From assembly GCF_000247695.1 (NCBI RefSeq), contig NW_004624732.1:20520274-20584273 (forward strand): DNA of 64,000 nt. Direction: 5' to 3'. Positions 24,541 through 37,003 of this stretch are shown here, piece by piece (the first letter of the stretch is position 1; every line of letters begins with the position of its first letter). A program made the translations under genes and the position numbers. Origin of the DNA: Heterocephalus glaber. Its lineage: Eukaryota; Chordata; Mammalia; Rodentia; Bathyergidae. The notes below the pieces were generated by a model, which was not told the DNA's origin, made no database searches, and saw nothing but the letters and a program-made list of their open reading frames with translations.

Positions 24541-26097
24541 ATCCTGGGATACAGACACTCAAAGGAAGCAAGTAAAGCCACTATGAACTTTTGTATGTTT
24601 ATTTTAAAGTCCTGCCATTTCTTTTATATGTTCTGGCCTTAAAAGTTCATTATGTAAATCATGTCTACAAATTTGTAACCTTTTCTTTCCCTAGTGACAT
24701 ATGTCACTATGGTTCTTGCATCTTTCCTGCCAGTAAAGCAGAACCAGATAATATCTTGACCACAACAAATGTTGGGCTAAAATCAGTACTGGAAAGAAGT
24801 TCATTAAATTATATTTCCAAAAGATAAAATAAGTTTTCCTACAGATATTTATATGAGTTTATTGTTGGTAATATGAGTATTATCTTAACAAAGAGAGGAC
24901 ATATGATTGAAAGAGAAATTTATAAATTTAGGATTCTCATAAATTGCATGTGATTCTCATTTTGTAGTATGATCATCAAAGATTTAGGTGGCACTGATGT
25001 CTCTAAGTAGCAGTGATGTAGAGTTGGATTGTGGAAACAGTTTGTATGAAATTTTTATAGGTACATCCAAGGGCCAGAAAAGTAAATATTGTACTCTTTT
25101 TTGACTCAAAGACCCTCATGATAAAACTGATTAAGAAAGGGCTCTGTACATCAGTAATAAACATTGGTAACTTTAGCAAAGATTCCCCTTTCATGTTTTC
25201 ACATTATCTGTGCATATATACGTATACTTTCCCTTGTATGGCATTGCATATTGAAATCTATAGAATGCTCTAACTCTTGCAATTTCCTCTAGAGCAACTG
25301 CAGATGACATGTAAGCTGCTCCAGAAAGGGCCAGGATATAGTCCACGGGCTGAGCTCTATCAGTGTTCCTGAAGAAAGCAAACCAAAATAATCAAATTCA
25401 TGAGAGTCTAAACCAACATGAAGGATTTCTGAAACTTTTCCTTGGCATTTTCATTCCCTTAGAGATGAGAAAAGGAGTCAAGACTTTAGTCATTTATGTG
25501 GCAAAAAATTGGGAACCCTGCAAAAAAAACTGATGATGATAACTTGAGTCTTCAGGTGACTCCTTTTCAATACACAATCAAAAATGTTAGAACAGGACTA
25601 GTCTGTGATCATGAGGAATCTCTGGTAGCGCTTCCAGTCATATTCATCCTGAGGGAGGACAAGGACAAGGCATGGGAGTCCATAATGGCCATCTCAGTAC
25701 TGGATAGAGATCTAAAGGAGCCCCAAAGGATCCAGTAGCTGCTCAACTCAAGAAGATGGAAGTGGCAGAACAAGATCAGCAAGATCAAGGAGGCAGCACC
25801 TGTCCAAAGTTGATGTAGTGGAAGCTCACTAGAGAGTTACCAGTGCAAATTTCCATTGGAAGGCTGAAGAAACCAGAGACTGGACAACAATGTCTAAAGG
25901 TGACAGCAGCAAAGGACTCAACTGCTCAAGACTGGAGCTTATCAAAACAGGTACAGTTCCTTCCTTCCCATTTTTACTCCATCCAGGCTATAATTCTATC
26001 AGTTTGTGCCACCCACATTCATGTTGGCTCTTCCCACCTCAATTTACTGGGCTACATGTCAAAATCTATAGGCATACCTAGAACTGTGCTTTACTTC

Positions 26098-27350
26098 TAT
26101 TTATTCATACATGTTTCACTACATAATGATTACACTCCTTATGGGAAGTTGGTATGTGTACATAATACATCTTAATTATTTTTCATCCCCTTCCCATCCT
26201 CTACCTTTCTCATCCCTCCAACTCTTACTCCCCTTACCTTTTGGAAAAAAATCCCCACATTTTCTATTATCTACCTTTTATTTTGTTCTTTATTTATATT
26301 TTCTGTTTCTCATATAAGAGAAAGTATGAGATATTTAGCTTGTGTGTCTGATTTATTCTGCTTAAGATTATGGTTTCAAGGTGCATCTGTTCCCATATAA
26401 ATGACTCAAGTTATCTTTCTCTATGGCAGCATAGTGTTCTATTGTGTATAAATACTACATTATCTTCATCTGTTCATCTGTTGATGGGGTTATAGGCCCT
26501 TTCCAGGATTTAGCTATTATGAACTGTGATGCTTTAATTATGAGTATGCATGTATCACTGTAATATTATGCCTTTAACTCTTTTAGGAATAAACCTAGAA
26601 GGAAAATAGTGGAGTCAAATGTAATTTCTAGTTTTAGTTTTTGAGGAATCTCCATACAGATGTCCATAGTGGTTGTGCTAGTTTACATTCCCACCAACAA
26701 CGTACAAAGTTTCCTTTTCCTCTGAAGCTTCACCAGGATTTATTATTCCTTGAAATTAGCAATTCTTTATGGAGTAAGATGGATTCTCAGTGTTGTTTTA
26801 ATTTGCATTTCTCAAATGGCTAGAGATACTGAATTTTTTAATGTATTTATTGGTCACTTTTACTTCTTCTGAAAAGTGTGTATTCATTTTAGCTGCCTGT
26901 TTTTGTTTGGTTTTTGTTTTTATTTGGGGGGGCTAATATTTTTGAATCTTTATATATTCTAAGTACTAATCTTCCATCACAGAAATAGTTGGCAAATATT
27001 TTCCCCATTCTATTAGGTGTGTCTTCACTCTGATTTGATTAATGTTTTCTTTGCTGTGCAGAAGATTTTCAATTTGATATAATCCAATTTGTTGATTATT
27101 CATGGTATTTCTTATACAATTGGGGTCTCTTTAGAAAGTCCTTGGCCATGGTCATGTCTTTAAGGGTTTTACTATTTTATCTTCCAGCATATTAAGTATT
27201 TCTGCTTTAACATTTAGATCTTTGATCCATTTTTTATTTTAGTATATGGTGAGAGATATGGGTCTAGATTCAATGTGCTGCATGTGGGTAGCCAGTTTTC
27301 CCAGCACCATTTATTAAAAAAGCTATCTTTCCTCCCTTTTCAACGATCAA
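26098..27350 (-). mobile_element. Large L1, 3' UTR and C-terminal ORF2 (left of the LTR)
   Basis: 3' part of a decayed minus-strand L1. Hallmarks on the plus strand include TTCTATTGTGTATAAATACTACAT, CTCCATACAGATGTCCATAGTGG, TTACATTCCCACCAACAA and GGATTCTCAGTGTTGTTTTAATTTGCATTTCTC, all reversed ORF2 C-terminal sequence. More diverged than the L1 at 44638, so older. Confidence 0.85.
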
Positions 27351-27894
27351 TGATGGAGACCATCCTAAGCAAGCTACAAGTCCATATATTGGCTTTGTAT
27401 ATTAAAGCTCTGAGTCTGTCCTAGGCCTATGTGCCTCGCCTGATAGCTAGCAGTTGGCATGTGGAAACAGAACTCCCTATGTCACTGGCCATAGTGGAAG
27501 TCACAATGACACATGACTCTGTGATGCCTCAGAAAGCAAGATAGCATTTCAGCTGAGGACTCTCTGACTCTCCCATAAAGTTCTATAGAAGCAAATATTA
27601 ACCCAAGGGAAAAATGAGTTTCACAATAATCAATGGCATATTCATATGAGAATGCTTTGTTTCTTACTAGACTTTGCTTGCATCATTGCTGTACACTCCG
27701 CTGTTCCCTGCATCTCCTTACATATCCCCAGAAAGCTGTGTACTCAATAAAAAATACCAAGTTCAGAGAGTCAGGGTCTCAGCCTGATAAGAGGTCTGAC
27801 CCTCTGGACCCACCTTTGTATTCTAAATTATTGTTTCTGTCTCTATCTGTCATACCGTCACTTAAGCAACTGGAGGTCTGATCAGCCCCCGATA
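27351..27894 (+). mobile_element. Solo ERVK-type LTR inserted in L1 ORF2
   Basis: A 544-bp block with no L1 similarity splits L1 ORF2 between the homologues of 46030 and 46045. It starts TGATGGAGACC and ends GCCCCCGATA, resembling the TG...CCCCxACA ends of betaretrovirus-like (ERVK) LTRs. A polyadenylation signal AATAAA is at 27746-27751, followed by a GACCCTCTGGACCCACC-type U5. Flanks GATCAA (27345-27350) and GATCAG (27895-27900) fit a 6-bp target-site duplication with one change. No gag, pol or env sequence remains, so this is a solo LTR. Terminal bases have drifted from TG/CA at the right end. Confidence 0.8.
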
Positions 27895-30590
27895 GATCAG
27901 ATGGCTGGATGTACCTGAAAAAGTTTCTGAATCCTCTGTTCTTTTCCACTGTTCTCCATGTCTGCTTTTGTGCTAGTACCATGTTGATTTTCTCACTGTA
28001 GCTTTGTAATATTAAGTCCAGGATTGTAATGCCTACTGCTTTGCTTTTCTTGCCCAGAATTTTTGCTATTCTGGGTTCCTTCTAATTCCATATAAATTTT
28101 AGGATTGTTTTCTCTAGTTCTGTGAAGAATGCTGTTGATATTTTGATTGGGACTGCAGTAAATCTGTTTATCAGTTTTGGAATTATGGCCATTTTGACAA
28201 TATTTCTTCTGCCTTCACAGGAGAAAAGGACATCTTTCCATTTTCTGATGTCCTCTTTGATCTCCTATTTCAGAGTAGTGTAGTTTTCATTGTAGAGATC
28301 TTTTACTTCCTTAGCTAGCTTAATTCCTAAGCATTCAATTTTTCTTGATGCTATTATGAATGTTATTATTTTCCTAATTTCTTTTTCAGTAAGTTTCTAA
28401 TTGGCATAGAGGAACACTATTGACTTTGTATCCTGCTACACTTCTAAATTTGGTTGATTCTACGAGTCTTTTGGTTGAATTTTTTATTTTTCTCTGCAAA
28501 CGTTTGTGTCATCTGCAAATAATAAAATTTTAAAATTTTCCTTTCCCATCCCTTTTATTTCCTTCTATTGCCTTATTGCTCAGCCAATCTTGTGAGTACT
28601 ATATTAAGCAGGAGTGATGACAGTGGACATCCTTGTCTTATGCTTGATTTTAGACCAAAAGCTTTCAGCTTTTCCTTGCTTAATTTCATATTGCCAGTAG
28701 GTTTGTCATAAACAGCTTTTATCGGATTAAGATAAGGTCCTTCTATAACTATCTTCTTGACAGGTTTTATTATAAATAGATGTTGGATTTTGTCTAGGGC
28801 TTTTTCTGTATCTATTGAGATGATCAAGTGATCTTTATACTTGCTTTTGTTTATGTGATGCATTATATTTATTGATTTGTGTATGTTGAAGGATCCTCAT
28901 ATTCCTGGAATGAACCCTACTTGGTCATGATATATGACCTTTTTGATGATTTGTTACATTCTGTTTATAAGTCTCTTGTTGAGGATTTTTATATCTGTGT
29001 TCATTAAAGATTTGGCCTGTAGTTCTCTTTTTTCTTTCTTTCTTTTTTTCTTTTGCTTGAGTCCTTGTCTGATTTTGGAATCAAGGTAATTCTAACTTCC
29101 ACAAATGATTTTGGTAGTACTCCTTCCCTTTTAATATCATTAAAGAGTTTGAGGATTGTTGGTGTTAGATCTTCCCTAAAGTTATTATAGAAATCAGCAT
29201 TAAATCTATTGGGTCCTGGGATTTTCTTAGTGGTAGGTATTTTATTGTTATTATTGGTTGAATTTCATTGTGTGTTCTCTGATTATTCATGGCGTTCATA
29301 TCTTCTTAGTTGAATTTTGGTAATTCATATATATCTAGGAATCTATCTATTTCTTCTGGATTCTCCAATTCTTTGGAGTACAGGTTTTCAAAGTAATCAT
29401 TAAAAATATTCTGGATTTTAGTAGTGTCCTAATGATTTTGACATTTTCATTTCTAATTTGTTTCTTTTCTTTCCTTTTTCCTTCCAAAAGATTAGTTAAG
29501 GGTTTGTCTGTTTTATTTATTCCTTTGAAGAACCAGTTCTTTGATTCCTTGATTCTTTATATTGTTTTTTAAATCTCAATTCATTAATTTCTTCTCTGAT
29601 CTTTATAATTTTCTTCCATATATAAGCTTTGCATTTGGATTGTCCTTTTTGTAGAACCTTGAGCTGCATCATTAGGTTAATTGTTCAGACTGTTTTTCTG
29701 ATGTGGAGTTTCTCAGTTACAAACTTCCCTCTTAAGTTTTCTTTTATTATGTCCCATAAGTTCTAGTATATTGTGCTGGAGTTATCACTTGATTCTAGGA
29801 ACTGTATTGATTTGTTCTATTACCCATTAATTTTTCAGAAATGCATTGTTTAAATTTCATGTGTTTGCATAATTTCTGTGGTTTATTTTGCCATCTATTT
29901 CTGGTTTCATTGTGCTATGATTTGTAATATACATAGAATAATTTTAATTATTATTCTCCCTTAAGCATGATTTATAAACTAGTATGTGATTTATTGGAGA
30001 AAGTTCCATGTGGGACTTTCTTCTCATATAGAAGAATGTATGTTACATTCTGTTGTTTTGGGTTAGAACACTCTGTAGTTATATATTAAGTACATTTGTT
30101 TGAAGTTTTGGCTCAACTCTGAAATTTCCTTGTTGATTATTCAGTCTCGTTGATTTTCCTGTTTCTGATGGTGGGGTATTTAGGTCCACCAATATAATTG
30201 TGTTAATGTTTACCTGCTCTTTATGTCCAATAGTGTTTGTTCTGTGAAGTTGGATGCTCTGGTGTTTGGTGCATAGATGTTTATAATTGTTACCTCTTCT
30301 TGTTGAATTGTTTCCTTAACTAATGTGTAGTGACTTTCTTTGCCTGTTTTGATCAGTTTATGCCTGAAGTCTATTTGTCTGAAAACAGGATAAATTCTCC
30401 TGCTTGTTTTCCAGTTTCCATTACATGGAATTTTGTTTTTTACCATTTGATTTTTAGTCTATGAATTTCTTTTTGGGTAAAATGTATTTTTTTGTGTACA
30501 GGATATGGATGGATTTTCTTTCTTTACCAATTCTGCAAATATGTGTCTTTTAACTGACACTATTCACATTGGGAGTTATTACTGAAAAGT
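27895..30590 (-). mobile_element. Large L1, ORF2 (endonuclease to reverse transcriptase), decayed
   Basis: Reversed ORF2. The frame at 28573-28863 encodes reverse-transcriptase palm sequence (ISIDTEKALDKIQH, IKAVYDKPTGNMKL, SSIRQGCPLS). The frame at 30210-30446 encodes endonuclease sequence with IINIYAPN. Many stops and frameshifts separate these pieces, so no active protein is expected. Confidence 0.88.
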
Positions 30591-31870
30591 ATCGAACTAT
30601 TCCTATCATTGCATTATTTTCTAGTTTCTGATTCTTTTATGCCTTTCTTCTTAACTGGTTATCCTGCTTGGTACATCCATTGTATTAGAACTTTTCACAC
30701 TCTTAGCTACATTATCTCTCTATAATATTCTTGATTTTTTTTGAGTGTTGGTTTGATTGTTATGAATTTATTAAGGTATACTTTACCAGGGAAAAGCCTT
30801 ATTTCTCCATCAATTCTAAAAGATAGTTTTGCAAGATATATCAATCTGGGTTAGAAGATGTTTTCTTTCAAGCTTTGAAACACTTCCCTCCAAGCTCTTC
30901 TTCCCTTTAGGGTTTGTATTGAGAAGTTTCCTATAATACTAATGGATTTACCTTTATAAGCAATCACCATTTTTCTTTAATAGCTTTTGTGTCCTTATGT
31001 TGGACTTTTGGGATTTTCACTATGATGTGTTCTAGAGATGTTCTTTTCTAATCATATCTCTTTGCAGTTCTATATGCCTGACTCATCTGGATGTTAAAAT
31101 TTTTCCCATATTTGGAGTTTTCTGCTATTATTTCAGTAAACAGGTTCTTAAAGTCATTTGTACTGTCTTCTGATTTTTCACTAAATCTAATTGATCTTAG
31201 TCTTTTTGTGTCATCAAGCAGTTGTTGGATCCATTTTTCACATTCTCTAGTGTTTTTTATTCCCCAAGGTATCTCTGAATAAGTGGTCTCTGACAGAAGC
31301 TGTACCTTCTATTTCTAACACTTTATCCTAACCTTAGTAGCTTCTGCTGTCCATACTTCCAAAATAATTTTTAATTCTCTGAATTTCTGTTTGGTACTTT
31401 CCATAGACTCCAATTCATTAAACTGGTCTTTCATGTTTTGTATCATTTGGTTCAGGTCAGCTAGCTTTTTGTTAGTGTCTTCTGTAAACTTGCTGATCAT
31501 TCTGTTTATTAAGTCCATTATCTGCTTATTATATCCTTTTCAGCTCACCACACACTCATTGATCTGTTTTTAATCTACTCTGCTACCCTTTCAATTAATT
31601 CAGCTGCCTGGCTTACAATTCTTCTCCATCAATGTTCCATGGATCAGCTTTGGAAAAGTAGTGAGTTTTTGGTGAAATTTTGTTGTTTTGTCTTCTTGTG
31701 TTTCTGTTGTTTTGGTTTGGTTTTGTTCTAACTTTTGCAGGCTGATTATATTGAAAGATTTTCTTGCTAATACATAGACCTGTTTAATTAATATCTGATT
31801 TTTCAGTGTTGCATTCACTCTGGGTGTGGCTAACTGGCCCTTGCTTCTACCCCAAGATCCAATCACCTCT
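30591..31870 (-). mobile_element. Large L1, ORF1 remnant
   Basis: The minus-strand frame at 31315-31518 has coiled-coil heptads typical of L1 ORF1 (NKKLADLNQMIQNMKDQFNE), followed leftward by C-terminal RNA-binding domain remnants around 30950-31280. Broken by stops. 31600-31866 is an open stretch in the N-terminal region. Confidence 0.7.
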
Positions 31871-33670
31871 GTTTATCTGGGAGAGAAGGCTGCAATATAT
31901 TTGGCCTAACATCCAGTCCTCTGGGAATGGATCATAGAATTGTTAATGACAAAAAAGATAATTCAGGTTATTGCTACACAGAGAGAACCAATTAATAGCA
32001 AGAACTATGCCATTTTGGCTATAGCAATAAAACTAGCATCAGTAATAGCATCAAAATCAAACTGGACAGTGAGATAGATACCCTGAGAACCAGTAATGTA
32101 CCACTCTTTTCCACAGAAAAATATCTATAATTATAGTATAAACAAGAAGATAAATAAATATTGGTACAAATTAAATACCTACTAAATGTAGAACTATATT
32201 TCCACTAACAATGGAACAATATTCAGCAGTAATAACATTGAGTTAACTAAAAGTTCAAAACTCTTAAAGCTTATACTAGTAAGGATAAGGGGGGAGGGAA
32301 ACCAGAGAATAAAAAAATTACATTTTGAAAAATTCATCAATGGAAGATGAGATGGAAGAGAGAAAAGTGAGGTAAAGGATCCTATTAAGGACTAAATAAA
32401 ATTAAAATATCAGAAAAGAACAAAACAGAAAAGAAAGGAAAAGAAGCAGAGACCAAAATGAAAACAAAAACTAAGAAAGAAAAATAGAAAACAAAAGAGG
32501 GAAGGAAAAAAATAATTCCCAAAACTCAAAAAGCAAAATTTTAAAAAGGAAATATAGGTTCAATACAATTCCTCTGTGTTTGAGTGGTTTCTTTCCAGGG
32601 TCTGCAATCTTGGAATTCACCAGATATCTGGGAGGGATAGTTAGTCTCTACTCATAGCTATTTTATTTTCATTCTCATCTTTGTGTGTGTGAATGCTGAA
32701 TCTTGCCCTGCCTTTCCCACTGGGTATGATTGGTCAATGACGTCTGCCTTACAGCTGTTGTCACTCTAGCAACTATTGCTTTGTGTGTCTCTCCATACAC
32801 CTCCAAGTCCTGGTTTTCTCTGCCTAGCTTTATGGCCTGTGAGTTTGTGAGGCCCTCCACCTGTTCCAGAGACCCTTCTGTCTCTATATCCCAGGCTGTG
32901 GCAACCATCCAAGCAGGGCTGTATCTTTGCTAACATGACAGGTAGGGAAAGCAATCAGACCACGGATCTCTGCACTGGATGTAGGCAGTGGGGCGGGTGT
33001 TCAGGCAGAGTGCTGAACTTAATGCCAGCACATTCAGACCTAGCCACCTCTGATAGCCACACAAGCTGGGCCAGACTTCTCACCATGGAGGGCAAGACCC
33101 AAATGTCCTTCCTGGCCTAAGCTTAAACTTCTTAGAGGGTCTGTCTAACCTGCACCCTCTCCCCAACTGTCTTTTGTGCCTGTTTCCCACCAAGTCACTA
33201 TGATAGAATAATACCAGAAAACCTGAATGAAGTGAATTTGTTCTGTGGCTCAGTCTTACACTATTAACTCCTTCCAAAACAGGTTCTGAGTAAGTCCTCT
33301 CAAATATGGTGGGTGCTGTCCTGGAGTTTTTCTCCAACTCCAGCCTGCCATGTGGAAGGAATCACTTTTGGAGCAAAACCGCTGGCCCAAGCTACTATTT
33401 CCCTCTCAGAGTTGCCAACCACCTCAGTCGTACCTTGTGTTAGTGGAGACAAGTTCACCCCCAGGGAGGTGGGGTGAGCTTTCCAGGCTGTTTCATTCTT
33501 TTCTCTGCATTGTGCTTTACACTGTGTGCTTTTCCAGGTGAATTTCTCAGATATAAAAAGGAAGAGAATTGTGCTGTACAATGTCCTCAATGCCCAAGAA
33601 ACATGGTGAAGAGTAATGGTGTTAGGGGCTAAGACACTGGAAGTTAATTTTGAGCAAAGAAGGCACAATT
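31871..33670 (-). mobile_element. Probable 5' UTR of the large L1
   Basis: Lies directly upstream of ORF1 in element orientation. The plus strand has an A-rich block at 32390-32530 (T-rich in the element), then a GC-richer block at 32700-33540, an arrangement seen in old L1M 5' UTRs. I cannot match it to a named subfamily, and the right boundary is approximate. Confidence 0.45.
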
Positions 33671-34156
33671 TTAGTATCTCCTTGTAGAGTACACTCTGGG
33701 TTGAAAATTCTTGAATACCTGAAATTGTTTCTTATCTACTTATAATAAGAGCTTACTAAGTCCTTGTGAGTTCATTGATTGGAACTATTACCTTAACCTG
33801 CCATCTCAGCCCAATGGCTATGAAATCAGGAATCCCATTAAGGAAGATATGGGAAGTAAAACACTGCTTGAATGTTTATATAACTCTAATATACTTGGTA
33901 GAGTTGATTTCCTCAAAAAAGTGGAATGAAGAGTGCTAACAATGATAATAATGGAATCTGTCCCTGGAATTTTATAACACATTGAGAAACAACGGAGATA
34001 CTTCAGTCTGACCTGACAAGGGGAAAATGATCCTGATCAACAAAATTGTGTGAAATATGGCTGATTAAAAAATAAGGAGCCATATAGTAAAACAAACATA
34101 AGTGGTAGTCTTTGAAATTTGAGGGACAAATATAAAAAATATATATTTTTAAAAAG
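33671..34156. other. Unassigned intron sequence
   Basis: AT-rich; nothing recognisable. Confidence 0.4.
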
Positions 34157-34270
34157 GAGACCTGGAAGGTTTAGTTTACTGGTGGAGCACTCACCTAGCA
34201 TGTGTGAGGCTCTGGGTTCCAACCTCAGCACAATGAAAAATAAACAAACAAACAAATAAATAAATAAATA
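34157..34270 (+). mobile_element. ID SINE, diverged, with AAAC/AAAT tail
   Basis: TTTAGTTTACTGGTGGAGCACTCACCTAGCATGTGTGAGG and GGGTTCCAACCTCAGCA preserve the ID body with damaged A and B boxes. The tail is (AAAC)n(AAAT)n. Confidence 0.82.
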
Positions 34271-34832
34271 GAAAAGTCACTGCACATAGAGGGTGATACA
34301 TTTTCAGAACTACATTTTGTAATTTTGTATGTAGGTTACATATAGTCAGTCATACACAGAGAACTGAGGATGGGAAGTGTTATCATGTAAAGTAATGCTG
34401 GCAGTTTTTGTTGTGGTGTATTTTTCAAAATGAATGATAATAGGACCTTCTCTGAGTGGATTTGTTCCTTTATTCCAAATAAGTTTATGCACCTTTGACT
34501 CATTGGCTTACATTATTGTTCAAAGATAGAATTTTAATATTTGTATGGGTTCAGCATGTCTTACACTGAACAGGAAGAGATCTTGGATCTACTAAGATGC
34601 TAAAAATTTTGCTAAGTTTGTTCCTGAGACACCTTCATGCCTGATTATTTATTGAAACAGAGAGCTCTAGCTTGTTCATAAATCATAACGCCTCACTAAG
34701 CGGTTACTTAGTGGCTTCCTTTGTGAACAGTCTATTCAGTGCCAGATCAGAAACTCTCAAATTGGATTCTTAGGGCATGAAGATTTGCTACTAGATGATG
34801 GAAGGGTGTCTTTTTTAAGATTCTTGTCCTGA

Positions 34833-34939
34833 CTTCATTTCCATTTTTTTCCCCTTTTCTCATAGTTTTTCCTTTCCCTTCTTTCTTTTCCCCTTCCCCT
34901 CCCACCCCTCGTACTACCCCTTTGGACTTTTCTTCCTAG
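34833..34939 (-). mobile_element. L1 3' UTR, inverted 5' segment of a short insertion
   Basis: Plus strand shows the pyrimidine-rich (reversed) L1 3' UTR: CCCCTTTTCTCATAGTTTTTCC through ACCCCTTTGGACTTTTCTTCCTA. It meets the sense segment head-on at about 34939. Confidence 0.88.
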
Positions 34940-35095
34940 TAAATAGGGAAGGGCGGAGGGAGTGAAGGGCCCACAGGTAATGGGGAAAAAATAAGAACCA
35001 AGATATATCATGTACAGGTACAAGCACCCAATGATAAATGTAAACGTATTGTATACCTAAAAGGTACCAATAAAAGAACTTAAGAATAAAAAAAA
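34940..35095 (+). mobile_element. L1 3' end, sense segment of the same insertion
   Basis: AATAGGGAAGGGCGGAGG, CATGTACAGGTACAAGCACCCAATGATAAATG, GTATACCTAAAAGGTACCAATAAAAG and a poly(A) tail. The joint insertion 34833-35095 is flanked by AAGATTCTTGTCCTGA (34817-34832) and AAGACTCTTGTCCTGA (35096-35111), a 16-bp target-site duplication with one change. The left cut is TTTTTT/AAGA, an ideal L1 endonuclease site. Confidence 0.92.
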
Positions 35096-35111
35096 AAGAC
35101 TCTTGTCCTGA

Positions 35112-36215
35112 AGTGAACTTTGTACAGAAAATAAATGACTTGAGTACTGGTAAATTGATGTCACATCCACAAAATGTGCTGTTTGTATTGTTTGGCAAAT
35201 CCATTTTAAAAAGCATTACAAACTTTATGACATCTAAAAATTGAGGCTCTGTAAAAGACTAAATGCAAGTATATGTTCAAGAGATTCTCTACTTCCTTGA
35301 TACTCTATCCTTAATTAAGTTAATACTTGATATTGATGTTTTAAGGTATTGGGTTTCTCTGAAAAGCTAAACAGTACAATTGAGATGGTTTTAACAAAAT
35401 CTGTTTTGTTACTACTCTCACTTTGCCTATTAGGCTTAGCTTTCATGAATCCATAGCCTTATTTCTAAATTGAGACTAAAAAGTAAGAAGAAAAACTTTT
35501 AAGATAATCTATTTTATCCAACAGCATAATCTAATATAAATACCAATACACATAAGTCACAAAGCATATTTACACATTTTTGTGACCCATTTGTGAAACA
35601 CCTCGAGTCTCCTTTTGATAGATATTCCTAGAGAATTATAGGATTGAGACATCTTTTACGATATATATAAATTCAATGAGATGTTTCTTTTATATTTAGC
35701 AAAATGTGCATTACACAGTAGTGCTTAATATTTTTCTTACTGAGTGGGCCTGACAGTTTAACATTTAAGGTGAGAAAAAATGTGATAATTTAAAAGCAGG
35801 CAAATTAAGTAAAGAAAAAACAGAAAATACAGCTTTGCAATAGAATATGCTTAGTAATAAATCTTGAGGTGCCACCAGTTTCAGATCATATGAACTTGGA
35901 CTGGTCTCCGTGATCCTCATGACTCCTGTTCATGGAGATGTGATTATTGAACCACCAGAGGTCAAAGAATCACACATACACAAGCACACAACCTAAGTAC
36001 ATTTGCTTATAAATGTGATGTGTTATAGATGTTCAGTAGCTCTTTGTTTCCCCAATATTAATGTAAATGAACATCCATTTTTTCCAAATTTGAGCTTAGT
36101 TTCCATACCACAGTATTTCTGCCTAACCAAATGTCACTCTTTAATATGTAAATTATGGTAATCCCTCCTTGAATCCTTTTCCTCACAGTATAGCTAATAA
36201 ACTGGCCCTAAAGGC

Positions 36216-36216
<1 letters not shown>
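35112..36216. other. Unassigned intron sequence
   Basis: AT-rich, no exon or clear repeat. Confidence 0.4.

Positions 36217-36280
<64 letters not shown>
36217..36280. repeat. (TC)n microsatellite
   Basis: About 64 bp of CT/TC dinucleotide repeat. Confidence 0.95.
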
Positions 36281-36282
<2 letters not shown>

Positions 36283-36289
36283 GTCTTGT

Positions 36290-37003
36290 AGGCATTGGGA
36301 ACATCTCTGGAGGAGCCATCGCTAGAACCCACCACCTTCCTGCTGCACACAGGGCTCAGTACATTCCTACTAATGTCAGTGCTGTTTGGGATGTGGAATA
36401 AGGGACAGAAATAGTCACCCCTTCTGCCTCGCAATTTTAGGAGGTTTAGCAGTTCTACAGTTACTGAACACTCCTGCAGTTAGGTTTCAGTACCCTGCCC
36501 AGTATACAATGCAGACCTGAAAAATAAATACACTAAGCGACAGAACTAAGAGAGAGAAAGCAGGGTGCCAGGAAGACCAATGCTGGTACAATTGACAAAG
36601 GTGCTGGCTGGTCAGTCTCAGGTACTGACTTTTATTGGCAATCAATTAAGGTAAAGGCAAGCTATGTGCAGTTTCTATGGAAATTAATGTAAACAAGGCT
36701 CTTAAAGAACAAAACAAAGTATTCTCGAATTAGGAACAAAATAGACAAAATATATGCTTGTAATTAGAACATTGTCCTTCTAGTCAGAAGGTTTTAGTTG
36801 TGGGAATGGAATTTGGGTATGACCTTGGCATGGAGGCTTCAACCAGACTCACTTCTATATACAAGCCAATTGTGGGGGTTAACTCTTTACAGCCTGCTTT
36901 GGGCATAATCAGTATTATGGTCCTCTGCATTCAGTTCTTTTATTAATCTTCCAAAAGTTAATCCCTTGTGTCCAATAAAATTAGGTCGAGAGGTTACACA
37001 GAC
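36290..37003 (-). mobile_element. Probable ERVK-type LTR
   Basis: The reverse complement begins TGTGTAACCTC and later has GCCAATAAAAGTCAGTACCTGAGACTG, then CCTGCTTTCTCTCTCTTAG. This is the U3, AATAAA, R/U5 order of rodent betaretrovirus-like LTRs. I could not find a target-site duplication and the left boundary (between 36290 and 36480) is uncertain. No viral coding sequence is present. Confidence 0.5.

Larger units (their letters stand above)
20160..26097. other. Mostly unassigned intron sequence
   Basis: Contains MIR/L2 relics listed separately. The block 25490-25960 just outside the large L1 is slightly GC-richer and has an 80-codon open frame that I do not recognise; no splice context or family match. 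Confidence 0.4.

Noticed and set aside
25490..25960. Slightly GC-richer block with an 80-codon frame beside the large L1, considered as a processed pseudogene
   Set aside because: I do not recognise the protein on either strand and see no poly(A) tail or target-site duplication.
36183..36434. 83-codon frame with alternating Arg-Glu residues
   Set aside because: Translation of the (TC)n microsatellite.
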